DNA from: Silanimonas sp044377035 | GTDB taxonomy: Bacteria > Pseudomonadota > Gammaproteobacteria > Xanthomonadales > Xanthomonadaceae | Reading direction: 5' to 3' | DNA length: 64,000 nucleotides | NCBI RefSeq assembly: GCF_044377035.1 | Contig: NZ_JBILJW010000009.1 | Location: forward strand, 1-64,000 | Part shown: positions 16,866 through 26,213 of the stretch, one piece after another | Position numbering within the stretch: position 1 is the first letter of the stretch | Layout: each line of letters begins with the position of its first letter | The notes under the pieces: generated by a model | Database searches by the model: none | The model's input: only the letters and a program-made list of their open reading frames with translations | What the model was told of the DNA's origin: nothing | Made by a program: the position numbers and the translations under genes

Positions 16866-18244
16866 GCCTGCACGACCAGCACATCCTGATGCTCGTCCTG
16901 CTGATGCTGGGCCTGTGCGCCGGCCTGGCCAGCGGCTTCCCGGTGGCCTTCGTCATCGGCGGCGTGGCCCTGCTGCTCGCGGGGCTGGGCACCCTGCTCG
17001 GCAATTTCGATCCGAGTTTCCTGCAGGCGCTGCCGAACCGCCTGATCGACACGATGACCAGCCAGACGCTGCTCGCCGTGCCCCTGTTCGTCTACATGGG
17101 CGTGATGCTCGAACGCAGCCAGCTCGCGGAAGCCCTGCTCACCCGCGTGGCCGCACTGTTCGGGCAGCGTCGCGGCGGGCTCGTCGTGGCGGTGATCCTG
17201 GTCGGCGCGATCCTTGCGGCCAGCACCGGCATCGTCGGCGCCACCGTCGTGACCATGGGCCTGATCTCGCTGCCGGTGATGCTGCGCGCTGGCTACGACC
17301 CGAAGCTCGCCACGGGTGCCATCGCCGCCTCAGGCACGCTGGGCCAGATCATCCCGCCGTCGATCGTGCTGGTGCTGCTGGGCGACCAGCTCGGCAACGC
17401 CTACCAGCGCGCGCAGCTGGCCGCGGGCAACTACTCGCCGGACACCGTTTCGGTGGGCGATCTTTTCGCCGGTGCGCTGCTGCCCGGCCTCGGCCTCGTG
17501 GTGCTCTACCTCGGCTACGCCCTGTGGGTGGCCTGGCGGCACCCGGAGCGCGCGCCCGCGCTGCCCGACGCCGTGCGGCCCTCGCTGTTCGAGCTGGCCC
17601 GCGACGTGCTGCCGGCGCTCGGCCTGATCGTGCTGGTGCTGGGCTCGATCCTCGGCGGCTTCGCCACGCCGACGGAAGCCGCGGCCGTGGGCGCTCTGGG
17701 CGCCAGCGCCTTCGCCGCGATGCGTGGGCGGCTCTCGTTCGCGCGCCTGCACGAAGTCGCGCGCGAAACGGTCAAGGTGAGCGCGATGGTCTTCGCCATC
17801 CTGTTCGGCGCGGCGCTGTTCTCGCTGGTCTTCCGCGGCTACGGCGGCGACGACCTCGTGCATGAACTGCTGACGGGCCTGCCGGGCGGGGCGAACGGGG
17901 CGGTGCTGCTGGTGATGCTGCTGATGTTCCTGCTGGGCTTCGTTCTCGACTTCATCGAGATCGTGTTCATCGTCGTGCCGATCGTCGCCCCGGTGCTGTT
18001 CGCCCTCGGCGTCGACCCGGTGTGGCTGGGCGTGATGATGGCCGTGAACCTGCAGACGAGCTTCCTGACGCCGCCCTTCGGCTTCGCGTTGTTCTACCTG
18101 CGCGGCGTCGCGCCGCCGAGCATCGAGACGATGGCCATCTATCGCGGCGTGGTGCCCTTCATCGGCCTGCAGCTGGCGATGCTGGGCATCCTCTGGTTCG
18201 TGCCGGAGTTGGCGACGTGGCTGCCGGGCGTGCTGTACGACTGA
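16862..18244 (+). CDS. dctM: TRAP transporter large permease (DctM/TakM-type)
   Basis: A 460-residue inner-membrane protein with about twelve to thirteen hydrophobic segments. Family motifs include VAFVIGGVALLLAG near the N-terminus, GAILAASTGIVGATVVTMGLISLPVML, the GQIIPPSIVLVLLG segment, ATPTEAAAVGALGA, and a C-terminal FLTPPFGFALFYLRGVAPP. It carries out Na+-driven solute translocation. At 460 residues it is longer than the DctM of C4-dicarboxylate systems (about 425), which fits the subtype annotated for mannitol/chloroaromatic/keto-acid transport. It starts inside the dctQ stop codon. Confidence 0.95.
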   Translation: MSLHDQHILMLVLLMLGLCAGLASGFPVAFVIGGVALLLAGLGTLLGNFDPSFLQALPNRLIDTMTSQTLLAVPLFVYMGVMLERSQLAEALLTRVAALFGQRRGGLVVAVILVGAILAASTGIVGATVVTMGLISLPVMLRAGYDPKLATGAIAASGTLGQIIPPSIVLVLLGDQLGNAYQRAQLAAGNYSPDTVSVGDLFAGALLPGLGLVVLYLGYALWVAWRHPERAPALPDAVRPSLFELARDVLPALGLIVLVLGSILGGFATPTEAAAVGALGASAFAAMRGRLSFARLHEVARETVKVSAMVFAILFGAALFSLVFRGYGGDDLVHELLTGLPGGANGAVLLVMLLMFLLGFVLDFIEIVFIVVPIVAPVLFALGVDPVWLGVMMAVNLQTSFLTPPFGFALFYLRGVAPPSIETMAIYRGVVPFIGLQLAMLGILWFVPELATWLPGVLYD

Positions 18245-18275
18245 GCCGGCCGACCCGCCCGGGCGGGCCCGTGCT

Positions 18276-20423
18276 TCAGCCGCGCTGCGCCTTGATGTTG
18301 GCCACGACGTCATCGAACGGCGCCGGGCGGCCCAGCAGGTAGCCCTGCAGCTCACCACAGCCGTGCTCGGCGAGCCAGTCGCGCTGCGGCTCGGTCTCGA
18401 CGCCTTCGGCCACGGTGTCGAGGCCGAGGCTGCTCGCCAGCAGGATCACCGAGGCGCAGATGGCCTCGTCGTCCGGGTCGCCGCCGAGGCCGCGCACGAA
18501 GCTGCGGTCGATCTTCAGGCGCTGGATCGGCAGGCGCTTCAGGTACGAGAGCGAGGAATAACCGGTACCGAAATCATCCACCGCGATGCCGACGCCGAGC
18601 TTCGCGACGCGACGCATCTGCTCGATGGTGCTTTCGGCGTTCACCATCAACACGCTCTCGGTCAGTTCGAGCTCGAACGCGCCGTGCGGCAGCGCGAACT
18701 CCTGCACGATGGCCTCGATGTCCTCGAGCAGGTGGTGGTGCAGCTGCGTGGCCGACACGTTCACCGCCAGTCGGACATCGCCCAGCCCCAGCGCGACCAG
18801 TTCGGCGTGACGGCGCGCGGCGTCGCGCAGCACCCAGCGCCCCACCTCCACCATCAGGCCGCTCTCTTCGAGGGCATCGATGAAGTGCCCCGGAGCGAGC
18901 AGTCCACGCTGCGGGTGGCGCCAACGCAACAGGGCTTCGAGGCCCTGCGCGCGGCCATCCCAGCGGAACTGCGGCTGGTAGTGCAGCTCGAACTCCTGCC
19001 GCTCGACGGCCTCGCGCAGCTGCGAAATCAGGAACAGGCGCTCGGTGGCGCCCTGGTCGAAGGCCGGCTCGTAGCCCACGGCGCAGTTCCGTCCGCGGGC
19101 CTTGGCCTGGTACATCGCGATGTCGGCGCGCTGCAGCAGGATGCCGGCCTCGTCGCCATGCTGGGGGCAGCGCGCGTAGCCGATGCTGGCGGTGACGTAA
19201 TGCATCGAACCCGCCAGCTCGACCGGGCGGCGCAAGGCTTCGGTGATGCGGTCGACGACGCGCAGCACGTCGGTCTCCACTTCGCCGAGCAGCAGCACCA
19301 CGAACTCGTCGCCGCCGAAGCGCGCCACGGTGTCGGTCTGCCGCAGGCAGCCTTGCAGGCGGCGCGCCACGGTACGCAGCAGCTCGTCGCCGGCGGCGTG
19401 GCCGAGCGAATCGTTGACCAGCTTGAAGTTGTCGAGATCGACGAACAGCACCACGAGGTTCAGGCCGAAACGTTTGCTCTCGCGCAGCGCCTGCGCGAGA
19501 CGGTCGCGGAACAGCTGGCGGTTCGGCAGCGTGGTGAGTTCGTCGTGGGTCGCGCGGTGCGCCAGCGCCTGCTCGGTGGCCACGCGCTCGCTGACGTCGA
19601 TCTGCGAACCAACGTAGTGGGTGAGCGTGCCGCTCGCGTCGCGCACCGGCGAGACGACCAGTTCGATCCAGTAGGCGCTGCCATCCTTGCGGAAGTTGCG
19701 CAGCAGCACCTGCCCGTCGCGGCCTTCGCGCAGGGAATGACGCAGGGTTTCCAGCCCGGGCTGCTCGCGCTCGGCGCCCTGCAGGAAATTGAGGTTACGG
19801 CCCAGCAGTTCAGCGGCGCTGTAGCCGCTCATGGCCTCCAGCGCGGAGTTCACGTACACGGTCGGCCAGCCGTCCTGCCGGGCATCGACGATGGCCACGC
19901 CGGTGGTCGTGGCGTCGAGCGCGCGCTTGAGCAGCGCGAGGCGGTCGATGGCACCGAGTTCCTCGCTGATGTCGGTGACGCCGCCGATGGCGCGCATCGG
20001 ATGGCCGGCGGTGTCGCGCAGGATCATCAGTCGGTCGCGGGCATGGCCGGTGCTGCCATCGGGCTTGTCGAAGCGGTAGGCGATCTCCCATTCGACCATG
20101 CCGGTGTTCAGCGCCTGCGCGTAGCCCTGCCGGACGCGCTCGCGGTCCTCCGGGTGGACCTTGGCGAGCCAGTCGGCGATCTCGTGCGCCGCAGCGTCGG
20201 CGGGCAGGCCGAACATCCGGCAGAAGGCCTCGCTGCGCCACAAGGTGTTGCGCTCGAGGTCGGCGTCGTAGATGCCGTCACTGGTGGCGCGGGCGATCAA
20301 GGCGAAGCGCTCGCGCTCGCGGGCCTCGCGCCGACGGGCCCGCCACAGCGCCAACAGCGCCACGCCCATCGCAATGAGCAGCGCGAGGATGGCGAGGGTG
20401 GACGGTGACGCGCTTGCGGGCAT
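18276..20423 (-). CDS. PAS/LOV-like-GGDEF-EAL c-di-GMP signalling protein
   Basis: The protein has 715 residues. A single N-terminal membrane segment (residues ~8-27) is followed by a PAS domain (~40-155), a second PAS domain (~170-285), GGDEF (~295-460) and EAL (~470-705). The GGDEF motif is intact (370-374) with an RxxD inhibitory site (361-364). The EAL part keeps EALLRW, the NVS segment, DDFGTGYSSL and the AEGVE motif, so both synthesis and breakdown of c-di-GMP look possible. The second PAS domain has the LOV-like signature GRNLNFLQG, but Leu211 replaces the flavin-adduct Cys. AAGGGAG lies upstream of the start. Confidence 0.95.
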   Translation of the reverse strand: MPASASPSTLAILALLIAMGVALLALWRARRREARERERFALIARATSDGIYDADLERNTLWRSEAFCRMFGLPADAAAHEIADWLAKVHPEDRERVRQGYAQALNTGMVEWEIAYRFDKPDGSTGHARDRLMILRDTAGHPMRAIGGVTDISEELGAIDRLALLKRALDATTTGVAIVDARQDGWPTVYVNSALEAMSGYSAAELLGRNLNFLQGAEREQPGLETLRHSLREGRDGQVLLRNFRKDGSAYWIELVVSPVRDASGTLTHYVGSQIDVSERVATEQALAHRATHDELTTLPNRQLFRDRLAQALRESKRFGLNLVVLFVDLDNFKLVNDSLGHAAGDELLRTVARRLQGCLRQTDTVARFGGDEFVVLLLGEVETDVLRVVDRITEALRRPVELAGSMHYVTASIGYARCPQHGDEAGILLQRADIAMYQAKARGRNCAVGYEPAFDQGATERLFLISQLREAVERQEFELHYQPQFRWDGRAQGLEALLRWRHPQRGLLAPGHFIDALEESGLMVEVGRWVLRDAARRHAELVALGLGDVRLAVNVSATQLHHHLLEDIEAIVQEFALPHGAFELELTESVLMVNAESTIEQMRRVAKLGVGIAVDDFGTGYSSLSYLKRLPIQRLKIDRSFVRGLGGDPDDEAICASVILLASSLGLDTVAEGVETEPQRDWLAEHGCGELQGYLLGRPAPFDDVVANIKAQRG

Positions 20424-20445
20424 GGGGGCTCCCTTGAAGACGCCC

Positions 20446-21489
20446 TCAGCCTACCAGCGTCACCCCCGGCAGGCCGAGTACGTAGTCGGCGCCCATCAGC
20501 ATCGACGGGGTCTTGAAGCCGGGCTCGGCGCCGCCGTCGAGCAGGCGCTGCGTGATGCCCAGCGCGGCGGTCACCGTGAGGTCGTAGCCGTTCGGCGTGC
20601 GCAACTGGCGCTTCAGCTCACGGCCGTCGGCGGTGCGTGCCTCGCCCCACACCAGCGTGTCGGTCTTGCCGCGCTTCGACTCCGACGGGCCGCGCACGCT
20701 TTTCTCGACGCGTGCCTTCATGAAGCGCTGCACCGGACCGAGGCCCAGCAACGGCCGGACGAGGCGCAGTCGCCGCACGCGACCGATGACGGCCGGCGGC
20801 ACCGCCATGTAGACCTCGATGTCCGGGATGCCGGTGCTGACGTAGGCCGTATAGACATCGCCCCACGGGATGGTCATGGCGGTGCGGGGCTCGCCGTCGC
20901 GATCGAAGGTTCGGTGCTTCCACGCCAGCGGCACCGTGGTCATCTGGCCGCCGATGCGGGCGCGCCCGCCCTTGCCGAGGCCCTCGACGCTGGTCTTGGC
21001 CGTGCCCGGGCTTGGGCCGCCGCCGGCTTCGAAGGCCAGGACGAGCGAGGTGGCCTCGGGGAGATCCCGCTTCAACTGCGCCGCAAGGCAGTCGGTGGGC
21101 ACCACGTCAAAGCCGGAACCCGGCAGCACGACGATGCCGGCCGCCTTCGCCCGCGCGTCCTGCTGGTGGCAGTGCGCGAAGACATCGATCTCGCCGGTGA
21201 TGTCGAGGTAGTGCGCCTTCGCGCGCAAGCAAGCCTCGAGCATCGGCGCGCAGGTTTCGGAGAACGGGCCCGCGCAGTGCAGCACCAGCGTGACGCCGCG
21301 AAGGCCCAGGTCGAGCGCGGCGGGCTCGAGGCCGAAGACGCGCACTTCGAGGCCGCCGAGCTCGCGCCCCATCGCCTCGAGCTCCTCGCGGCGACGGCCA
21401 GCGAGGATGGGCTTCATGCCGCGCGCCACTGCTTCCTTGGCCATCAGGCGGCCGGTGTAGCCGTTGGCGCCGTAGATCATCCACGTCAT
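20446..21489 (-). CDS. Saccharopine dehydrogenase-like NAD(P)-binding protein
   Basis: This 347-residue protein begins with a Rossmann motif, MTWMIYGANGYTGRLMAKEAVARG, followed by PILAGRRREELEAMG. It also has LVLHCAGPFSETCAPMLEACL, HYLDITGEIDVF and the GIVVLPGSGFDVVPTDCLA segment typical of the saccharopine dehydrogenase/trans-acting enoyl reductase superfamily. Such proteins in bacteria reduce lipid or polyketide intermediates or are uncharacterised. The gene begins 13 bases after the SDR gene on the same strand, suggesting a two-gene operon. The substrate is unknown. Confidence 0.85.
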   Translation of the reverse strand: MTWMIYGANGYTGRLMAKEAVARGMKPILAGRRREELEAMGRELGGLEVRVFGLEPAALDLGLRGVTLVLHCAGPFSETCAPMLEACLRAKAHYLDITGEIDVFAHCHQQDARAKAAGIVVLPGSGFDVVPTDCLAAQLKRDLPEATSLVLAFEAGGGPSPGTAKTSVEGLGKGGRARIGGQMTTVPLAWKHRTFDRDGEPRTAMTIPWGDVYTAYVSTGIPDIEVYMAVPPAVIGRVRRLRLVRPLLGLGPVQRFMKARVEKSVRGPSESKRGKTDTLVWGEARTADGRELKRQLRTPNGYDLTVTAALGITQRLLDGGAEPGFKTPSMLMGADYVLGLPGVTLVG

Positions 21490-21502
21490 CGCATCGTCTC
21501 CG

Positions 21503-22327
21503 TCAGCTGCGGCGCATCGCGCCGGCAGTTTCCATCAGCTTCTTGAAGTACCAGTTCGGGAACCAGCGCTTGAGGCGCCAGCGCATCGGTTCGTGCTTCG
21601 TCGGCAGCACGAGGAAGGTGCGGGCCTGCAGGGCGGCGTAGGTCGCGTCGGCCACGGAATCGAGGGTGTCCGGGCTCTTGTCCATCATCCGCGAAGCCAT
21701 GCCGCGCACCTTGGCGTCGCCGTGGAAGTTCTCGAGCAGGTTGGTGCGGAAGAAGGCCGGGCACAGCACGGAGACATCCACGCCGGTGCCGTGCATCTCG
21801 GCGCGAAGCTGCTCCGAGAAAGCCACCACGCCGGCCTTGGCCACGCCGTAGCTCATGATGCCGGGCGCGCCGGCGAGGCCCGCGAAACTCGCGGTGCTCA
21901 CGACGTGGCCGCGGCCGCGTTCGACCATGCCGGACAAGAAGGCCAGCGTGCAGCGCACCACGCTGAGCAGGTCCACCTCGATCAGCCGCCGCCACTCGGC
22001 CATGTCGGTGCCGAGCAGCGCGCCGCCGCTGGCGATGCCGGCATTGTTGACGAGCACGTCGACACCGCCGACGGCCGCGTCGACCTCGGCCTTCAACGCG
22101 TCGACGGACGCGTCGTCGCCGACATCGGCCTGGAAGGCGAGGTGGCCGTCACCGGGCAGGCTCGACGCGGCCGCCTGCGCACGCGCGGGGTCGAGATCGA
22201 CGCAGAGCAGGCGCGCGCCGTCGCGGGCGTAGCGCTGCGCGAGGGCGAGACCCAGGCCGCTGCCAGCGCCGGTGATGAGCACGCGCAGGCGTGCGGAGGA
22301 GGCGGGGTTCGTTGAGCCAGCAGCCAT
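21503..22327 (-). CDS. Short-chain dehydrogenase/reductase
   Basis: A 274-residue SDR with the cofactor motif VLITGAGSGLGLALA, an acidic residue at the end of the second strand (LCVDLD) suggesting NAD(H) preference, the NNAG motif (VLVNNAGIASGG), and catalytic Ser and YxxxK (STASFAGLAG, SYGVAKAG). The C-terminal extension MRWRLKRWFPNWYFKKLM is basic and aromatic, as in SDRs that associate with membranes or act on lipids. The start at 22327 fits the family; the frame extends far upstream without similarity. It precedes the saccharopine-dehydrogenase-like gene by 13 bases. Confidence 0.88.
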   Translation of the reverse strand: MAAGSTNPASSARLRVLITGAGSGLGLALAQRYARDGARLLCVDLDPARAQAAASSLPGDGHLAFQADVGDDASVDALKAEVDAAVGGVDVLVNNAGIASGGALLGTDMAEWRRLIEVDLLSVVRCTLAFLSGMVERGRGHVVSTASFAGLAGAPGIMSYGVAKAGVVAFSEQLRAEMHGTGVDVSVLCPAFFRTNLLENFHGDAKVRGMASRMMDKSPDTLDSVADATYAALQARTFLVLPTKHEPMRWRLKRWFPNWYFKKLMETAGAMRRS

Positions 22328-22399
22328 CGGCAGTCCGTACGGGGCGGTGTGGTAGGTTCCCGAGCCTAACGCAAAGCCCCCTTCGCGATGGAGTGAACG

Positions 22400-23170
22400 A
22401 TGAGTGACGCCTCGACCCTGTTCTCGTTGGCCGGCCGCACCGCGCTGGTCACCGGCGCCTCGCGCGGCATCGGCGAATCGATCGCCCACCTGCTCGCCGC
22501 GCAGGGCGCGCACGTGATCTGCACCAGTCGCAAGGTGGAGGCCTGCGAGTCGGTGGCCGAGGCCATCCGCGCGGCCGGCGGCAGCGCCGAGGCCCGCGCC
22601 GTGCACATCGGCGATCCGGCCGCGATCGAAGCCCTGTTCGCCGCCCTCGACGCCGAGGGCAAGACCGTTTCGCTGCTGGTGAACAACGCCGCGGCCAACC
22701 CCTACTTCGGCCCGATGCTCGACATGGACCTCGTGGCCTACGAGAAGACCGTCGAAGTGAACCTGCGCGGCTACTTCTGGGCCACGGTGCAGGCCGCCAA
22801 GCGCATGGCGAAGGCCGGCGGCGGCAGTGTCGTCAACGTCGCCTCGGTGAACGCCAAGCGCCCGGCGCCCGGCCAGGGCATCTATTCGATGACCAAGGCC
22901 GGCATCGTCAACATGACCGAAGGCTTCGCCAAGGAACTCGCCGCGCAGAAGGTGCGCGTCAATGCGGTGCTGCCGGGCCTGACCGACACCAAGTTCGCCA
23001 GCGCCATCACCGGCAACCCGAAGATGATGGGGATGATGAGCCAGCTGATCCCGCAGGGCCGCGCCGCGCAGCCCGACGAGATCGCACCGGCGGTGCTGTT
23101 CCTGCTCAGCGATGCCGCGAGCTACGTGACCGGCACCACGCTCACAGTGGACGGCGGTTACCTGGCCTGA
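22400..23170 (+). CDS. Short-chain dehydrogenase/reductase (classical SDR)
   Basis: A 256-residue classical SDR. The cofactor motif is ALVTGASRGIGESIA, with CTSRKVE after the second strand, where a basic residue suggests NADP(H) preference. The catalytic residues are in VVNVASVNA (Ser) and YSMTKAG (YxxxK), and the C-terminus ends VTGTTLTVDGGYLA as in FabG-like enzymes. GGAG lies upstream of the start at 22400. It is divergent from the other SDR gene (72-base gap) and is followed after 10 bases by the GST gene. The substrate cannot be assigned. Confidence 0.9.
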   Translation: MSDASTLFSLAGRTALVTGASRGIGESIAHLLAAQGAHVICTSRKVEACESVAEAIRAAGGSAEARAVHIGDPAAIEALFAALDAEGKTVSLLVNNAAANPYFGPMLDMDLVAYEKTVEVNLRGYFWATVQAAKRMAKAGGGSVVNVASVNAKRPAPGQGIYSMTKAGIVNMTEGFAKELAAQKVRVNAVLPGLTDTKFASAITGNPKMMGMMSQLIPQGRAAQPDEIAPAVLFLLSDAASYVTGTTLTVDGGYLA

Positions 23171-23180
23171 GGATCGCGCC

Positions 23181-23879
23181 ATGATCGACCTGCACTACTG
23201 GCCCACGCCGAACGCCCACAAGGTCACGCTGCTCCTCGAGGAAACCGGCCTGCCCTACACCGTGCATCCGGTGAACATCGGCGCCGGCGAACAGTTCCGG
23301 CCCGAGTTCCTGGCCATCGCGCCGAACAACCGCATGCCGGCGATCGTCGACCACGCGCCGACCGACGGCGGCGCGCCGGTCAGCGTGTTCGAGTCCGGTG
23401 CCATCCTGCTCTACCTCGCCGAGAAGACCGGGCGCTTCCTGCCGGCCGACCTGCGCGGCCGCACGGCCACGCTCGAATGGCTGTTCTGGCAGATGGCGGG
23501 CCTGGGGCCGATGACCGGCCAATACGGGCACTTCCACGTCTACGCGCCGGAAACGATCCCCTACGCGCAGGAACGCTACGCCCGTGAAGCGCAGCGGCTG
23601 CTGGGCGTGCTGGATCGCCGCCTCGAAGGCCGCGACTTCCTCGCCGGCGAGGCGTACACCATCGCCGACATGGCCTGTTACCCGTGGATCTCGCCCTACG
23701 TGAAGGCGCCGCTCGACCTCGAGCCGCATGCGAACCTGCGCCGCTGGCGCGAGGCCATCGCCGCGCGCCCGGCCACGGCGCGCGCCTATGCGGTAGCGAA
23801 GGACCCCCGCTTCGCCCGGCCTGCCGAACTCAGCGACGAGCAGAAGCGCATTCTGTTCGGCATCACGCCGAAACCCTGA
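23181..23879 (+). CDS. yfcG: YfcG-like glutathione S-transferase / disulfide-bond oxidoreductase
   Basis: A 232-residue GST-fold protein. The N-terminal thioredoxin-like domain reads MIDLHYWPTPNAHKVTLLLEETGLPY and continues with PEFLAIAPNNRMPAIVDH and FESGAILLYLAEKTG. This closely follows the YfcG (Nu-class/Ure2p-like) pattern. YfcG binds glutathione and reduces disulfides rather than carrying out classical conjugation. The C-terminal helical domain includes FLAGEAYTIADMACYPW. It lies 10 bases after an SDR gene and is probably co-transcribed with it. Confidence 0.88.
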   Translation: MIDLHYWPTPNAHKVTLLLEETGLPYTVHPVNIGAGEQFRPEFLAIAPNNRMPAIVDHAPTDGGAPVSVFESGAILLYLAEKTGRFLPADLRGRTATLEWLFWQMAGLGPMTGQYGHFHVYAPETIPYAQERYAREAQRLLGVLDRRLEGRDFLAGEAYTIADMACYPWISPYVKAPLDLEPHANLRRWREAIAARPATARAYAVAKDPRFARPAELSDEQKRILFGITPKP

Positions 23880-23917
23880 TTCCTCCCGCCACGCACGACC
23901 ACGACGGAACGCCGCGC

Positions 23918-26203
23918 ATGCGCCTCCTTGCCACCCTCACCCTCGCCGCCTGCGGCGCCTTCGCCTCGCCCGCCATGAGCTCGACGCCCGCACCGACCGC
24001 TGCCACGCCTGCCGCCACGCCGCAGCGACTCACGCTCGAAGCCATCACCGGCGACACGCCGCTGTCCGGCCCGACACTCGTCCAGCCGAGGTTCTCCCCG
24101 GACGGCGCGCGCATCACCTTCCTCAAGGGCAAGGCCGAGAACCGCAACCAGCTCGACCTCTGGGCCTTCGACGTCGCCACGAAACAATCCGCGATGCTGG
24201 TCGATTCGAAGGCGCTGCTGCCAGAGGGCGAGGGCGAACTCAGCGACGAGGAGAAGGCACGCCGCGAGCGCCAGCGCACCGCCGCGCTGTCGGGCATCGT
24301 CGAGTACGCGTGGTTCCCCGACTCGCGCCGCCTGCTGTTCCCGCTGGGCGGCGAGCTCTACCTGTTCGACCTCGCCACGCCGGACGCCGGTGCGCGCAAG
24401 CTGACGTCCGGCGAGGGCTTCGCCACCGATCCGAAGGTCTCGCCGAAGGGCGGCTTCGTCAGCTTCATCCGCGGCCGCAACCTGTGGGTGGTCGAGGTCG
24501 GCACGGGCAAGGAGGCGCAACTCACTGCCGATGGCAGCGACGTGATCGGCAATGGCGTGGCCGAATTCGTCGCCGACGAGGAGATGAACCGCCACACCGG
24601 CTACTGGTGGGCGCCGGACGACAGCGCCATCGCCTTCGCGCGCATCGACGAGACGCCGGTACCGATCCGCGAGCGCTTCGAGATCTACCCGGACCGCACC
24701 GAGGTCGTGCGGCAGCGCTACCCCGCGGCCGGTGAGCCGAACGTGCTGATCCAGCTCGGCGTGATCGCGCCGACGGCCGGCGCCGACGTCCGCTGGATCG
24801 ACCTCGGCGACGAGAAGGACATCTACCTCACGCGCGTGGACTGGGCCTCGCCGCGGCGCCTGCTGTTCCAGCGCCAGAGCCGCAACCAGCAGCAGCTGGC
24901 CCTCGTGGCCGCCGATCTCGCCAGCGGTGAGCAGGAGACGCTGGTCACCGAGCGCAGCGACGCGTGGGTGAACCTGCACGAGCTGCTGCACGTCTTCGCC
25001 GACGGCAGCCTTCTGTGGGGCAGCGAGCGCAGCGGCTTCCAGCACCTGTACCGGATGGATGCCGATGGCCGCGACGCCCGCGCGCTGACGCGCGGCAAGT
25101 GGATGGTGGAGGACCTGCTCGCGGTGGACGAGCCACGCGGCGTCGTCTACTTCAGCGGCACCAAGGACGGCGCGTTGGAGCGGCATGTGTACCGCGTGCG
25201 CCTCGATGGCCGCAGCGAACCGGAACGGATCACCCGCGACGCCGGCATGCATGCCGCGAGCTTCGATGCGAAGGCCGAGCGTTTCGTCTCGCTGTGGTCG
25301 AACGCCACCACGCCGCCGCAGACCCAGCTCTTCGACCGCGACGGCGCGCTGCTCGCCACCCTCGTCGAGAACACGCTCGCGGAAGGGCACCCCTACTTCG
25401 CCTACCGGGGCATCCACGCACCGGTGGAGTTCGGCACGCTGAAGGCCGCGGACGGCCGCACCGACCTGAGCTACAGCCTGATCAAGCCGCCGGGCTTCGA
25501 CGCGCGGAAGAAGTACCCGGTCGTGGTCTACGTGTACGGCGGCCCGGCGGCGCAGACCGTCACCAACAGCTGGCCGGGGCGCGGCGACCACTTCTTCAGC
25601 CGCTACCTCGCCCAGCAGGGCTACGTGGTGTTCTCGCTCGACAACCGCGGCACGCCGCGGCGCGGGCAGGCCTTCCTCTCGGCGCTCTATCGCAAACAGG
25701 GCACGGTCGAGGTGGAAGACCAGCTCAACGGCATCGCCTGGCTGCGCGCGCAACCGTGGGTGGATGCGCGCCGCATCGGCGTGCACGGCTGGAGCAACGG
25801 CGGCTACATGACCCTGATGCTCTTGGCCCGCAGCCGCGGCGCCTATGCCTGCGGCGTCTCCGGGGCGCCGGTGACCGATTGGGCGCTGTACGACACGCAC
25901 TACACCGAGCGCTACATGGACCTGCCGCAGGCCAATCCGGAGGGCTACGACAAGGCGCGCGTTCTGGCCCACATCGAGGGCCTCACGGAGCCGCTGCTGC
26001 TCATCCATGGCATGGCCGACGACAACGTGCTGTTCTCCAACGCCACGGTGCTGATGAGCGCCCTGCAGCAGCGCGCCCAGCCCTTCGAACTGATGACCTA
26101 CCCCGGCGCGAAGCATGGCCTGCGCGGGGCCGATGCCCTGCACCGCTACCGGATGACCGAGGCCTTCTTCGGGCGCTGCTTGGGCGCGGAGCCCTCGTCC
26201 TGA
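23918..26203 (+). CDS. S9 family dipeptidyl-peptidase IV-like serine peptidase, exported
   Basis: A 761-residue protein. The N-terminus MRLLATLTLAACGAFASPAMS is a signal peptide that includes a possible lipobox (LAAC). A DPP-IV-type propeller follows, with FVADEEMNRHTGYWWAPDD (the Glu pair that binds the substrate amino terminus), WASPRRLLFQRQSRNQQ and SERSGFQHLYRMD. The peptidase domain has GWSNGG (Ser codon at 25793), a DDNVLF segment and KHGLRG with the catalytic His. DPP-IV enzymes remove X-Pro or X-Ala dipeptides from peptides. The start is placed at the signal peptide. It is convergent with the lipoprotein gene, 10 bases away. Confidence 0.93.
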   Translation: MRLLATLTLAACGAFASPAMSSTPAPTAATPAATPQRLTLEAITGDTPLSGPTLVQPRFSPDGARITFLKGKAENRNQLDLWAFDVATKQSAMLVDSKALLPEGEGELSDEEKARRERQRTAALSGIVEYAWFPDSRRLLFPLGGELYLFDLATPDAGARKLTSGEGFATDPKVSPKGGFVSFIRGRNLWVVEVGTGKEAQLTADGSDVIGNGVAEFVADEEMNRHTGYWWAPDDSAIAFARIDETPVPIRERFEIYPDRTEVVRQRYPAAGEPNVLIQLGVIAPTAGADVRWIDLGDEKDIYLTRVDWASPRRLLFQRQSRNQQQLALVAADLASGEQETLVTERSDAWVNLHELLHVFADGSLLWGSERSGFQHLYRMDADGRDARALTRGKWMVEDLLAVDEPRGVVYFSGTKDGALERHVYRVRLDGRSEPERITRDAGMHAASFDAKAERFVSLWSNATTPPQTQLFDRDGALLATLVENTLAEGHPYFAYRGIHAPVEFGTLKAADGRTDLSYSLIKPPGFDARKKYPVVVYVYGGPAAQTVTNSWPGRGDHFFSRYLAQQGYVVFSLDNRGTPRRGQAFLSALYRKQGTVEVEDQLNGIAWLRAQPWVDARRIGVHGWSNGGYMTLMLLARSRGAYACGVSGAPVTDWALYDTHYTERYMDLPQANPEGYDKARVLAHIEGLTEPLLLIHGMADDNVLFSNATVLMSALQQRAQPFELMTYPGAKHGLRGADALHRYRMTEAFFGRCLGAEPSS

Positions 26204-26213
26204 GCCTCACGAG

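Noticed and set aside
18254..18267. Perfect palindrome CCCGCCCGGGCGGG between convergent dctM and the GGDEF-EAL gene
   Set aside because: It has no T run and a very GC-rich context where such palindromes arise by chance. It may help end transcription but evidence is weak.
23786..26143. Long minus-strand frame (785 codons) opposite the DPP-IV-like gene
   Set aside because: Antisense shadow; no signal peptide, domain or ribosome site.
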